From Sulfurimonas sp. SAG-AH-194-C20 (GTDB taxonomy: Bacteria > Campylobacterota > Campylobacteria > Campylobacterales > Sulfurimonadaceae), in assembly GCF_029215975.1 (NCBI RefSeq), contig NZ_JAEMVD010000004.1, positions 1 to 56,548 on the forward strand: 56,548 nucleotides of DNA, in the 5' to 3' direction. The position numbers and the translations under genes were made by a program. Shown one piece after another: positions 33,923 to 42,024 of the stretch (the stretch's first letter is position 1; every line of letters begins with the position of its first letter). The notes under the pieces were generated by a model, which did no database searches, was not told where the DNA came from, and saw nothing but the letters and a program-made list of their open reading frames with translations.

Positions 33923-36043
33923 ATGAGTAGACATAGAAGAAGACATATTTCATATACAGTAGATATTAACAAGTCAGATTTAATTGATGAAGCACTTATA
34001 GACAAAGCATCATTGTGGATGCTAAGAATCATACTGAATCTTGGTGGTCATAGAGAACTCATAGATAATGACAACTTTGTATCGCAAGATAGTGTTTTAG
34101 CATTTCTCGATGGAAATCAGTTTATAAATGAAGATGAGCAAGGATTTAATAGAGATGATGTACTCAACTTTTTCAATCAATCTCTTGAGAAGTTAGACCA
34201 ACAAACACACTTTACATCTGCTAAGATACTCACAAAAAATATAGCTCAAATCTCAAGACTAATGGACCTAAATAAGTATGAGGAACGGATACTAGAGTTT
34301 ACAGTACTTTTAAAACAGTATGAACTCCTTGACAATACAGTAGCATTACTTGGACATGAACTCAATACCACTCAAACTAAACGAGCATTGAGTGTAATTT
34401 TAGATATTAAAAAAGAGAATATAGATAAGGCATTTGCAAGTGATTCTAAGTTTAGTAAGTCATCACTAGTAATTATCAATAAAAATAACAACCATTCACT
34501 GGATAACAAGCTAGACTCTATAAGTGATAGTTTTATAGATAACTTGATGAACCTTGATGAAGATATATCTGTGATGATAAAAGACTCTATAAAAGTATGT
34601 ACTAGAAGTAATCTTAAACTTAAAGATTATAAACATTTAAAGAATGACATCAACATATTAGTGCCTTATATAGAAAATGCATTAAAAACTAAACAAGAGG
34701 GTGTGAACATTTTATTTTATGGTCAGCCGGGAACTGGTAAAACGGAACTCACAAAAGTAATAGCCAAAAAATTAAAGTCGAAGTTATTTGAAGTAAGTTA
34801 TACAGATGAAAATGATGAGCCTATAGATGGAACAATGAGACTTAAAGCATATAAGTCAGCACAGGCACTTTTATCTCATAAAAAGACACTACTTATGTAT
34901 GATGAAGCAGAAGATATATTTCAAAGTGGTGGTGGCTTCTTCTCTCCACCTGTTCGCCAAAAAGACAAGGCTTGGATAAACAGAGTCTTAGAGTCAAATA
35001 CTATACCTACTATATGGATTACAAATAATATTCATAGTATTGACAATGCACTAGTTCGCCGTTTCGATATCTGTTTGGAATTACCTATACCATCGAAGAA
35101 AAAACGCGAAGAAATTATAGGTAATTATAGTAAAGATTTGTTAGATAAAAAGAGTATCAAACATCTTGCTAAAAATGAAAATATAGCACCTGCACTTATA
35201 TCAACAACTGCAAAAGTTGTGAGTGCAATTGAGACTAAAAATAGCATAAAAGCATTTACACAATTACTCAACAACACTCTTAAGGCACAAGGCTATAGTG
35301 AACTCTCTAAAGAGATAACATCTCAAAATATAGTAAGTGAGTATAATCCTAACTATGTTAATACGACTACACCACTTCAAGAGCTAACACAGGGGATAAA
35401 AGAGACTAAAAGTGCTAGACTCTGCTTGTATGGCTTGCCAGGTACTGGTAAAAGTGCTTTTGGGAAATACGTAGCTGATATATTAGATAGACCTCTACTC
35501 CTTAAAAAAGGAAGTGATTTAATCTGTAAATATGTTGGCGGCACTGAGAAAAACATCGCAGCTGCGTTTGCTGAGGCCAAAGATGAAAATGCTGTCTTAG
35601 TGTTTGATGAAGTTGATAGTTTTTTAGCAGATAGAGAGCAAGCTAAGCAGAGCTGGGAAGTAACTCAAGTAAATGAGATGCTTGTACAGATGGAAAACTT
35701 TGATGGTGTGTTTATAGCTACTACTAACTTAATGGATAATTTGGATAAAGCAAGTTTAAGAAGATTTGATTTAAAGTTAGAATTTAAAGCACTTCAAAAA
35801 GAACAGGCATACAAAATGTTTAAAAGTGCAAGTAAGAAGCTGTGTTTAAAAGGAAAAGTAAAAGAGCTTAAAAGTGCAATATACTCTTTAAAAAACTTAA
35901 CTCCAGGTGACTTTGCAGCAGTAACAAGACAAAACAAATTTAGACCGCTTAAAAATGTAGAAGACTTACTGCATAGATTAAAAGATGAAATAGAAGTAAA
36001 AGGCATATCTGGTACTAAGGTAATGGGTTTTTTAGCAGAATAG
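33923..36043 (+). CDS. Tandem AAA+ ATPase
   Basis: 706 aa with two AAA+ modules after an about 250-aa helical N-terminal region I cannot name. Module 1: Walker A YGQPGTGKTELTK (about 268), Walker B LLMYDEAEDIF (about 325), arginine region NALVRRFD. Module 2: YGLPGTGKSAFGKY (about 504), VLVFDEVDSFLADRE (about 555), ASLRRFDLKLEF. This is the Cdc48/FtsH-like layout of protein-remodelling ATPases. It has GAGGAG before the ATG and its own GACA-N6-TGTC promoter, and converges with the WYL regulator gene. Confidence 0.85.
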   Translation: MSRHRRRHISYTVDINKSDLIDEALIDKASLWMLRIILNLGGHRELIDNDNFVSQDSVLAFLDGNQFINEDEQGFNRDDVLNFFNQSLEKLDQQTHFTSAKILTKNIAQISRLMDLNKYEERILEFTVLLKQYELLDNTVALLGHELNTTQTKRALSVILDIKKENIDKAFASDSKFSKSSLVIINKNNNHSLDNKLDSISDSFIDNLMNLDEDISVMIKDSIKVCTRSNLKLKDYKHLKNDINILVPYIENALKTKQEGVNILFYGQPGTGKTELTKVIAKKLKSKLFEVSYTDENDEPIDGTMRLKAYKSAQALLSHKKTLLMYDEAEDIFQSGGGFFSPPVRQKDKAWINRVLESNTIPTIWITNNIHSIDNALVRRFDICLELPIPSKKKREEIIGNYSKDLLDKKSIKHLAKNENIAPALISTTAKVVSAIETKNSIKAFTQLLNNTLKAQGYSELSKEITSQNIVSEYNPNYVNTTTPLQELTQGIKETKSARLCLYGLPGTGKSAFGKYVADILDRPLLLKKGSDLICKYVGGTEKNIAAAFAEAKDENAVLVFDEVDSFLADREQAKQSWEVTQVNEMLVQMENFDGVFIATTNLMDNLDKASLRRFDLKLEFKALQKEQAYKMFKSASKKLCLKGKVKELKSAIYSLKNLTPGDFAAVTRQNKFRPLKNVEDLLHRLKDEIEVKGISGTKVMGFLAE

Positions 36044-36097
36044 TTGCTAAAAATATCCCTAAATATTAGTGATATTTCTGATAATTTCAACCTACTA

Positions 36098-37027
36098 CTA
36101 TAGAAAATCCTTCATTTTTTGAGAATAACTTGCTAAGTCATCTCCTATTATTTCCTGTATCCATGCTGGTTCAACAACAAAAAGATGTGGGATCCAGTAC
36201 TTTACTATAGGAAGTATCTCCATCTCATGAGTGATTTTAATACTAAACTCCATAGTACCATCCACATTGTTAGCAATAATTCTTTGTGTTGGTAATGGTC
36301 TGCGTTTGAAGAATTTAGCTGCATGTTTATTTGCAAAAAGTTTTACTTCAAATGGCTCAGTGTCTTTTTGAAACCAAATTGATACTGATTCATTTAACAA
36401 AGTATCTAACTTTGTATCAGTTGTAAATGTTATATCTGTGATAACAGGTTGAGAAATATTTTTAAAGTAGTACTTTTTTAAGATACTATTTTTGAGTGCT
36501 ACTAGATACCAAAATCCTTCAAAATTAACAATTTTAAGTGCTTGAATAGTTACACTATAAGGAGTATGCTTCTCATCGTTATAAGTACACTTAAGCTCTT
36601 TCTTTTCTCTAATTGCAGTTTCAATAGTCTGAATATCTGAGAACCTATCGCTAATATCTTCAATATTGAGTTTAGTATATATTGGATTAAAATCTTCATT
36701 TTTTATTTTCGAGAGAAGTTTGTGTGCTTTAGTAGAAAATGTACCACCAATGCTCTCTGTAATCTTTTCAATAATATCAAGAACTATTTCATCTTCAAGT
36801 GATTTAGTTTTCTCTACTCTAAATCCATCTTGCATTTTCCATTTTTTATTTTCTTGGTAAATAGGAAAAGATGCTAAATTATTATTAAAATCTCGTTGTA
36901 TAGTTCTAGTGGAAACATTAAACTCCTCTGCCAACTCTTTTACAGAGAGTGCTGCACCGTCGTTTAGTTTAGAGAGAATTACTGTAAGTCTTTTGAGAAT
37001 TTTATCGTAGTTGTGTTTATATGCCAT
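36098..37027 (-). CDS. WYL-domain transcriptional regulator
   Basis: About 309 aa. N-terminal DeoR-like winged helix (LSVKELAEEFNVSTRTIQRDFNN, about 27-50) and a WYL domain (IVNFEGFWYLVALKNSILKKYYFKNIS), then a WCX-type C-terminus (EPFEVKLFANKHAAKFFKRRPLP). WYL proteins sense ligands such as single-stranded DNA or nucleotides and control defence or DNA-damage genes. I chose ATG 37027 (MAYKHNYDKI) because the decayed paralogue starts with the same MAYK; TTG at 37048 would sit in the -10 box. A copy of GACA-N6-TGTC lies in its promoter, suggesting autoregulation and control of the neighbouring genes. Confidence 0.85.
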   Translation of the reverse strand: MAYKHNYDKILKRLTVILSKLNDGAALSVKELAEEFNVSTRTIQRDFNNNLASFPIYQENKKWKMQDGFRVEKTKSLEDEIVLDIIEKITESIGGTFSTKAHKLLSKIKNEDFNPIYTKLNIEDISDRFSDIQTIETAIREKKELKCTYNDEKHTPYSVTIQALKIVNFEGFWYLVALKNSILKKYYFKNISQPVITDITFTTDTKLDTLLNESVSIWFQKDTEPFEVKLFANKHAAKFFKRRPLPTQRIIANNVDGTMEFSIKITHEMEILPIVKYWIPHLFVVEPAWIQEIIGDDLASYSQKMKDFL

Positions 37028-37047
37028 GTCTTTACTCATTTTTGTCA

Positions 37048-37075
37048 ATTATACCGAATTTGACATTTAACTGTC
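37048..37075 (-). promoter_or_regulatory. GACA-N6-TGTC operator and -10 box, site 4 (WYL gene)
   Basis: On the minus strand GACAGTTAAATGTC (37075-37062) is followed by TATAAT (37053-37048) after 8 bp, not 12. It overlaps the last codons of the FtsZ-C-like gene. The same 8-bp spacing recurs at the decayed WYL copy, so the WYL genes' own promoters form a distinct class. Confidence 0.7.
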
Positions 37076-37528
37076 TGCTACAAATAGGATATGTACTTTC
37101 ATACTCCTCTTATCTAAAGCTTCATCCGTAATTGTTCCAAAAATAATATCTGCATCTTCATGAATATTTTCATTGATAACATTCATTACCTCATATATTT
37201 CCATAATTGAGAAGTCTGGATGCATCGTAAAACAGACTAAAGCACCCATAATATCAGTTAATAAATTATCTTTTATCTCTGCATCTTTCATCGCTAATTC
37301 TATAGCGATTTCTGCTGAAATTGCTCCTTTATATTGAGCACTCCCCAGATAGACTTTTCCACCATATGATAGAACACATTTCATATCTTCTATATCAAGA
37401 TTTATATCATTTTCTCCGCCTTGAATAATTTCATTCAGCATTTGTTCTAACTTTTGTTTAGTGCTTTGAGTATATGATTTTTTGTCCAAGTACCCCGCTA
37501 ACTCTTTTGCTTTATCTATTTTAAGCAT
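37067..37528 (-). CDS. Stand-alone FtsZ C-terminal-domain protein
   Basis: 153 aa aligning with the C-terminal half of FtsZ only: DINLDIEDMKCVLSYGGKVYLG matches FtsZ INLDFADVRTVMSEMG...MG, and HEDADIIFGTITDEALDKRSMKVHILFV matches the FtsZ ending (xEDAxIIFGxxxDExxxxxxKVTxIA). The GTP-binding half with the tubulin signature is absent. Such a fragment could cap or poison FtsZ filaments, or sense them. The ATG at 37528 follows GGAG and overlaps the sirtuin stop by 8 bp; upstream ATGs at 37543 and 37540 are possible. Confidence 0.72.
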   Translation of the reverse strand: MLKIDKAKELAGYLDKKSYTQSTKQKLEQMLNEIIQGGENDINLDIEDMKCVLSYGGKVYLGSAQYKGAISAEIAIELAMKDAEIKDNLLTDIMGALVCFTMHPDFSIMEIYEVMNVINENIHEDADIIFGTITDEALDKRSMKVHILFVADS

Positions 37529-38372
37529 TATGCTCTCCATCATTTAAAAGTATCTTTGACAAACCAGCAAGTCCACCTTCTGTAACACTCCATCCAAGGT
37601 TCTTTCCAATATCAAATTCTCTAGGATTTATTCGAATTAGCTTAGTATTATTGTAATTTTCCACCATCATTTCGCCTTTTTGTCTTATAGTAGGTATGGC
37701 AGTACCTGCTCCTATCTCAATAATAACCAATTTCTTATTTTCTAATTCTACGTTACGAAGCCATTTTTTAAACCTAACTTTTTGCTGATAAGTTCTTTTT
37801 TCTCTCCAGTCCCAATCTCCAAACATCATGATATTAGGTCTTGCAATTCCATTACAGTTTTTACACTGTGGCAGAGTAGTCGCTTCAAACTTTTGCATAT
37901 CTATCTCTATATGTTCTTGTGGTGCATCATATATCTCTCTTGAACAGTTCACACTGCACTGGTTGTGTAGTATGCTCCCATGTACTTCTACTATTTTCTC
38001 TTCATCAAACTGAGCCTTTTGAAACTGTCCATCTACATTTGAAGTGTAGATAAAGTAATCTTCATTTTTCTCTTTAACAAGATTAAGAAGCATTTTAAAT
38101 CCCTCATGAGGTATCGTCTCCCTATAAAGATTTAGCCTATGTCCATAAAAAGCCCATGCTAAAGTTGGTTTAGACTGAAACCATTGTGGATTTGCCATCT
38201 CTGAAAAACTAATGCCTAAGTCTTTTATAACCGGATAAGCTTTCCAAAACCCTTCATCTCCGCGAAAGTCAGGTAAACCACTATCTACACCCACACCAGC
38301 ACCTGCTGTTATTAGCACTGCATCTGCATCTTTTATATAGTCTCGTATCTCTTGTAAATATTGTTCAGTCAT
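37521..38372 (-). CDS. Sirtuin (Sir2) NAD+-dependent deacylase/ADP-ribosyltransferase-like
   Basis: 283 aa, complete. NAD-binding TAGAGVGVDSGLPDFRG (about 22-38), FIYTSNVDGQFQKAQF (catalytic Asn/Asp, about 108), VEVHGS (general-base His, about 130), zinc ligands QCSVNC and CKNCNG, then RPNIMMFGDWDW and a Rossmann ending LVIIEIGAGTAIPTIR. GAGAGTA replaces the usual GTSxxV. It is coupled to the FtsZ-C-like gene downstream and follows a 134-aa gene (43-bp gap) behind the site-5 promoter. The truncated copy at 7527 is a close relative. Confidence 0.9.
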   Translation of the reverse strand: MTEQYLQEIRDYIKDADAVLITAGAGVGVDSGLPDFRGDEGFWKAYPVIKDLGISFSEMANPQWFQSKPTLAWAFYGHRLNLYRETIPHEGFKMLLNLVKEKNEDYFIYTSNVDGQFQKAQFDEEKIVEVHGSILHNQCSVNCSREIYDAPQEHIEIDMQKFEATTLPQCKNCNGIARPNIMMFGDWDWREKRTYQQKVRFKKWLRNVELENKKLVIIEIGAGTAIPTIRQKGEMMVENYNNTKLIRINPREFDIGKNLGWSVTEGGLAGLSKILLNDGEHNA

Positions 38373-38415
38373 AGTGTCCTCTTTGATTTTTAATTTTTAA
38401 TTCTTTTTTTGGGCT

Positions 38416-38820
38416 TTAGAAGTTCTCTGCCCATTTATCCCAAAAACCTTCTTCGTCATGGTGTTTATTTTTTAATGCTACTTCTAAAGGGAATATCCAT
38501 GAGTTTACACCTTGTATTTTAAAAGAACCATCAGGATTATCCATGTGTTCACATATAAGTTGATATTTTTCATTTTCCCTATCAAAAGGAATATCTAAAT
38601 AAAGCTCTCCTCGATAACTTTCCCAACCATCTTCTCTTGCTATTGGACCGCATGAACGATAAGCTATGTCGTGACTTTCTAACCATTCTAAGAGTTTAAT
38701 ACACTCCTCATATTTTTCATAGTCATATGATGGATATACTTCTCTATCAAACTCAATAAATATGACATCTCTTTGTTTATCTCTAGCTATCTTATCGATA
38801 TGTTCTATAATCAGTGGCAT
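38416..38820 (-). CDS. Hypothetical protein, 134 aa, first gene of sirtuin operon
   Basis: An acidic protein starting MPLIIEHIDKIARDKQRDV. It has the look of a conserved hypothetical family (WLESHDIAYRSCGPIA, GELYLDIPFD, HHDEEGFWDKWAENF) whose role I do not know. AAGGAG lies before the ATG. The GACA-N6-TGTC promoter at 38849-38880 drives it, with the sirtuin and FtsZ-C-like genes following. Confidence 0.6.
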   Translation of the reverse strand: MPLIIEHIDKIARDKQRDVIFIEFDREVYPSYDYEKYEECIKLLEWLESHDIAYRSCGPIAREDGWESYRGELYLDIPFDRENEKYQLICEHMDNPDGSFKIQGVNSWIFPLEVALKNKHHDEEGFWDKWAENF

Positions 38821-38848
38821 TGTGAAACTCCTTATTATTTATGATGTA

Positions 38849-38880
38849 ATAATACTAATCTTACTGGACATCTTTATGTC
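38849..38880 (-). promoter_or_regulatory. GACA-N6-TGTC operator and -10 box, site 5
   Basis: On the minus strand GACATAAAGATGTC (38880-38867) is followed after exactly 12 bp by TATTAT (38854-38849), 29 bp before the start of the 134-aa gene. AAACA precedes the dyad where other sites have AAAGCA. Confidence 0.75.
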
Positions 38881-38908
38881 TGTTTGTAAAAAACTAATTA
38901 CTCAATCA

Positions 38909-39277
38909 TTATCTATCATTTTTAACCATCCACTTCACTACATCAAATCCTGATTTAAGCAACTCTCCATTTGTAGTACATCCCAAATCATGGTCAAAAG
39001 ATATAAAATCAGGTACACCATTTCTAGACATAACTGAAACTGCTTCTTCATAGCTACGAACAATAAAATCGAACTCTTCTATAGGTGTTCGTAAATCATC
39101 TAAATACATACTATACTCATCTAAGGATTCATTTGAAGATTGAGATAATAACTGTTGAGCGAAATCTATACTCAGTTTTTTTAGTTGTTCTTTTGATACA
39201 GAGCCCTCAAAACTTATACATGCATCTTTTTGATAATTTAACTCTTTGTATTCCACGGCTGATTCATACAAAGGCAC
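38909..39277 (-). CDS. Cyclic-phosphate-processing receiver-like (cREC) protein, probably incomplete
   Basis: 122 aa. YLDDLRTP (about 58), FIVRSYEEAVSVM and PDFISFDHDLG...SGFDVVKWM match the cREC receiver-like domain described in RNA-repair and conflict systems. The family usually continues with a His/Asn-containing C-terminal segment (HSxNPxG), which is missing here, as the frame stops right after KWMVKNDR. The only 5' start for the full frame is GTG at 39277, abutting the IS remnant; ATG at residue 57 is an alternative. It is probably damaged. Confidence 0.6.
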   Translation of the reverse strand: MPLYESAVEYKELNYQKDACISFEGSVSKEQLKKLSIDFAQQLLSQSSNESLDEYSMYLDDLRTPIEEFDFIVRSYEEAVSVMSRNGVPDFISFDHDLGCTTNGELLKSGFDVVKWMVKNDR

Positions 39278-39298
39278 AAATATTGCTTAAACAAGGGT

Positions 39299-39937
39299 AT
39301 GACAGACTTTAACCTAAGAAAAGAATTAGCGACACTAAAAGATAAACGAAAAGGACAAGCACAACAGCATAAAATAAATGTTGTGTTGATGATTACAATT
39401 ATGGCTACCATGAGTGGGTATCAAGGATATAGGGCGATAGGAGACTTTGCTCAAAGATATAAAAAACAAATTGTGAGATACTTAGAATTAGAAAAAGATA
39501 AAGTACCAGCCTATGCTACAGTAAGAAGAGTAATCCAAGAGATAGACCATAAAAAGTTTGGAGATATTTTTACTAAGTGGATGAAACACTATATGAAAAG
39601 TAGTAACTCCCAATGGATAGCAGTAGATGGGAAAGCGATAAAAGGTACTAAGCAAAAAGAGGAAGATAAGAAGCTGGCTCACTTAGTTTCATTTTTTGCA
39701 AGTGATTCCAAAGAGATATTAATAGCTAGAAAAACAGCTTCAAAAAGTAATGAAATACCTTTAGTTCAAACGATGATGGAAGAATTTCCACTCAAAGATA
39801 TGATTATTACACTTGATGCACTTCATTGTCAAACAAAGACACTTAAAGCTTTATCTTCCTATAAAGCAGACATAATGCTGTCAATTATTTCTTATATAAT
39901 TACACAAAATACGAGGATATATAATGTACATACCTAA
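39299..39937 (+). mobile_element. ISAs1-family transposase remnant
   Basis: The frame encodes 212 aa. Residues 1 to about 187 match the N-terminal half of ISAs1/H-repeat transposases: HKINVVLMITIMATMSGYQGYRAIGDFA, PAYATVRRVIQEID, AVDGKAIKG (first catalytic Asp) and IITLDALHCQ (second Asp). The remaining about 190 residues, with the catalytic Glu, are missing. The last about 25 codons run through the promoter of the next sirtuin gene, so the true junction is near 39858. No terminal inverted repeats identified. Confidence 0.8.
39863..39900 (+). promoter_or_regulatory. GACA-N6-TGTC operator and -10 box, site 6
   Basis: GACATAATGCTGTC (39869-39882), with AAAGCA before it, is followed after exactly 12 bp by TATAAT (39895-39900), 23 bp before the sirtuin ATG. 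GAGGA is the ribosome site. It lies at the broken end of the IS remnant. Confidence 0.75.
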
Positions 39938-40679
39938 AAGAGATAAAAGTGGTGCTCCAAAAATAATTATATTTAGTGGAGCGGGTCTAGATGCTCCAAG
40001 TGGAATCAAAACCTTTAGAGATACGGATGGGCTTTGGAATGAACATAAAATAGAAGATGTTTGTACTCAAAGCACTTGGAAGAAAAACTTTGAATTAGTT
40101 CATGAGTTTTATAATGCGAGAAGAAACGATCTAAAAAATGCTATGCCAAATCATGCACACAAAATTATTGCTAAAATCACTGAGAAATATGGAAAAGATA
40201 CGGTTTTAAATATAACTATGAATGTATCAGATTTACAAGAAAGAGTTGGAATAGAGTGCTTACATGTTCACGGTGAACTCACTAAAATGGAATGTGAAGC
40301 ATGTGGTGCAACTTGGGATATAGGGTATAAGTCCTTTGACATTAATACTGAAAAATGCCCAAAATGTGAATCTCTTAAAGGAGTACGACCAAAAATAGTA
40401 TTTTTTGGAGGAAGAGCTCCTTTATATTCTTACATGCTAAGAGCTTTTGAATATGCATTACACCCTGACTCTATTATTATTATCATAGGTACACAAGGAA
40501 ATGTTGTCAATATCGAAAATAATCTCATATCGACTCCATGTAAAAAAATATTGTGCAATATGGAAGCATCTACTGATATAGATTGTAAGAAAATAGGATT
40601 TAATAAAGTTTACTATGAGTCGATAGAAACTGCTATAGAGAAAATTGAAGCAAATATTTTTCAATGGTGGAAAGATTAA
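39924..40679 (+). CDS. Second sirtuin, divergent Sir2
   Basis: 251 aa of a different sirtuin subtype from the one at 37521. FSGAGLDAPSGIKTFRDTDGLWNEH binds NAD; MNVSDLQERVG replaces the usual QNVDGLHERAG; HVHGE keeps the general-base His; zinc ligands are CEACGA and CPKCES; RPKIVFFGG and GTQGNVVNIEN follow. The Gln-Asn-x-Asp motif change (TMNVSD) and Gln in GTQ could alter activity. It stands alone with its own GACA-N6-TGTC promoter. Confidence 0.85.
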   Translation: MYIPKRDKSGAPKIIIFSGAGLDAPSGIKTFRDTDGLWNEHKIEDVCTQSTWKKNFELVHEFYNARRNDLKNAMPNHAHKIIAKITEKYGKDTVLNITMNVSDLQERVGIECLHVHGELTKMECEACGATWDIGYKSFDINTEKCPKCESLKGVRPKIVFFGGRAPLYSYMLRAFEYALHPDSIIIIIGTQGNVVNIENNLISTPCKKILCNMEASTDIDCKKIGFNKVYYESIETAIEKIEANIFQWWKD

Positions 40680-40709
40680 ATAATATGTATTTAGTCTTAC
40701 TCTTCTAAA

Positions 40710-40737
40710 GACAGGGCAATGTCAAATAAGGTACAAT
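40710..40737 (+). promoter_or_regulatory. GACA-N6-TGTC operator and -10 box, site 7 (decayed WYL copy)
   Basis: GACAGGGCAATGTC (40710-40723) is followed after 8 bp by TACAAT (40732-40737), 31 bp before the WYL remnant's ATG. The same 8-bp spacing is seen at the intact WYL gene (site 4), supporting a shared autoregulatory layout. Confidence 0.65.
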
Positions 40738-40768
40738 AAAATAAATTGAATAATGGTGGGATATATTA

Positions 40769-41361
40769 ATGGCATATAAACAAGACTACGATAAGATATT
40801 AACTAGACTAACAACAATACTTTCCAAACTCCATGATGGAGAGGCACTATCGGTAAAAGAGTTAGCTAAAGAGTTCGGTACCAATGATAGAACTATTCAG
40901 AGGGACTTTAATGTCAACAGCAACTTAAAATAGTAAACTATGAAGGTTTTTGGTACTTAATAGTGCTTCAAAAAGGCATTCTTAAAAAGTATTACCTCAA
41001 AAATATTTCTAATCCTAAAATAACAGATATAACATTTCAAACAGATGAAAAGTTAGATACCTTACTTGATGAGTCTATCTCTATTTGGTTTCAAAGAGAT
41101 GTAGAGCCTTTTGAGGTAAAGCTATATGCAGATAAAAGTGCAGCTAAGTTTTTTAAACGCAGACCACTTCCGACTCAAGCAATAGAGTCAGTAAACAGTG
41201 ATGGTACAATGGAATTTAGTATAAAAATAACTCCTGCGATGGAGATACTACCAATAATTAAGTACTGGATTCCTCATGCTTATGTCCTTGAACCTCAATG
41301 GCTAAAAGAGGTAGTTCAAGAAGATTTAAAAGAGTATATTCAAAACATGAGTTCATTGTAA
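40769..41361 (+). pseudogene. Decayed second WYL regulator
   Basis: The ATG at 40769 (GGTGGG upstream) opens MAYKQDYDKILTRLTTILSK... with the winged helix (LSVKELAKEFGTNDRTIQRDF), then stops at 40933. In another frame LKIVNYEGFWYLIVLQKGIL continues the WYL domain to 41361. Compared with the intact gene at 36098, about 110 residues between the HTH and WYL parts are deleted and the frame is shifted. Similarity of the remaining parts is high. Confidence 0.85.
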
Positions 41362-41400
41362 AATATATTTATGTAACTAAATTAAATAAATGGAGAAAAA

Positions 41401-42018
41401 ATGATAGATATTATTCATATCACCTCAGAAGTAAAAAAATACCTAGAGGATGAGGAGTTACATTTTCCTATAGCACTATATGATAGTTATAGAAAATTAT
41501 GTAGAGTTATTATAACTGGTCACACAATGATAAATGGGCATCTTAGATATTATGTGAAAGATAAAGAAACTGTTAAACCCTTTGTATCTGCAGAGGAAAA
41601 ACTACAATTTATGATTGCTGAAGATATAAAAAGCTTTAGTCAAAGTATCACATGGTTTCTTCACGATATTGTTTGGATAGGTGGCGATGAAGAGTATGCA
41701 TTTCGTACTGATAAATTTAAAATTTTTGCTCAACAGATACTCGACAAACCTTCTCAAGATATTTGTCGTTTTCATAACAATTCTATTGTTCTTGATAAGT
41801 TTTTATTTAAAGATTTAATTGATGAACATGTTACAAGTTTTGACATATCAACGAAAGAAAATAGGAACATATTTATGCAAAAGATGGAAATATATCTATT
41901 AAAACTATTTGAATTTACTCAATACTTGGAAAAATATTTTATAGAAAATTGTGATGTTAGTCAACTATTAGCTCCTACTAGGTTTGCACAACATAATTTT
42001 GAACTACATCAAAGCTAG
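41401..42018 (+). CDS. Hypothetical protein, 205 aa
   Basis: Not recognised. Mixed alpha/beta with many aromatic residues (TWFLHDIVWIGGDEEYAFRTDKFKIF) and no signal peptide. GGAG precedes the ATG. It is followed after 6 bp by the gene at 42025, so the two are probably co-transcribed, perhaps with the nucleotidase. Confidence 0.5.
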   Translation: MIDIIHITSEVKKYLEDEELHFPIALYDSYRKLCRVIITGHTMINGHLRYYVKDKETVKPFVSAEEKLQFMIAEDIKSFSQSITWFLHDIVWIGGDEEYAFRTDKFKIFAQQILDKPSQDICRFHNNSIVLDKFLFKDLIDEHVTSFDISTKENRNIFMQKMEIYLLKLFEFTQYLEKYFIENCDVSQLLAPTRFAQHNFELHQS

Positions 42019-42024
42019 AATAAG

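Noticed and set aside
36049..36076. AAATATC/GATATTT hairpin between the AAA+ and WYL genes as terminator
   Set aside because: The stem is short and entirely AT-rich; it is expected by chance in this base composition.
38361..38372. AGTGTCC upstream of the sirtuin as another GACA-N6-TGTC site
   Set aside because: Only one half-site is present; no GACA at the correct distance.
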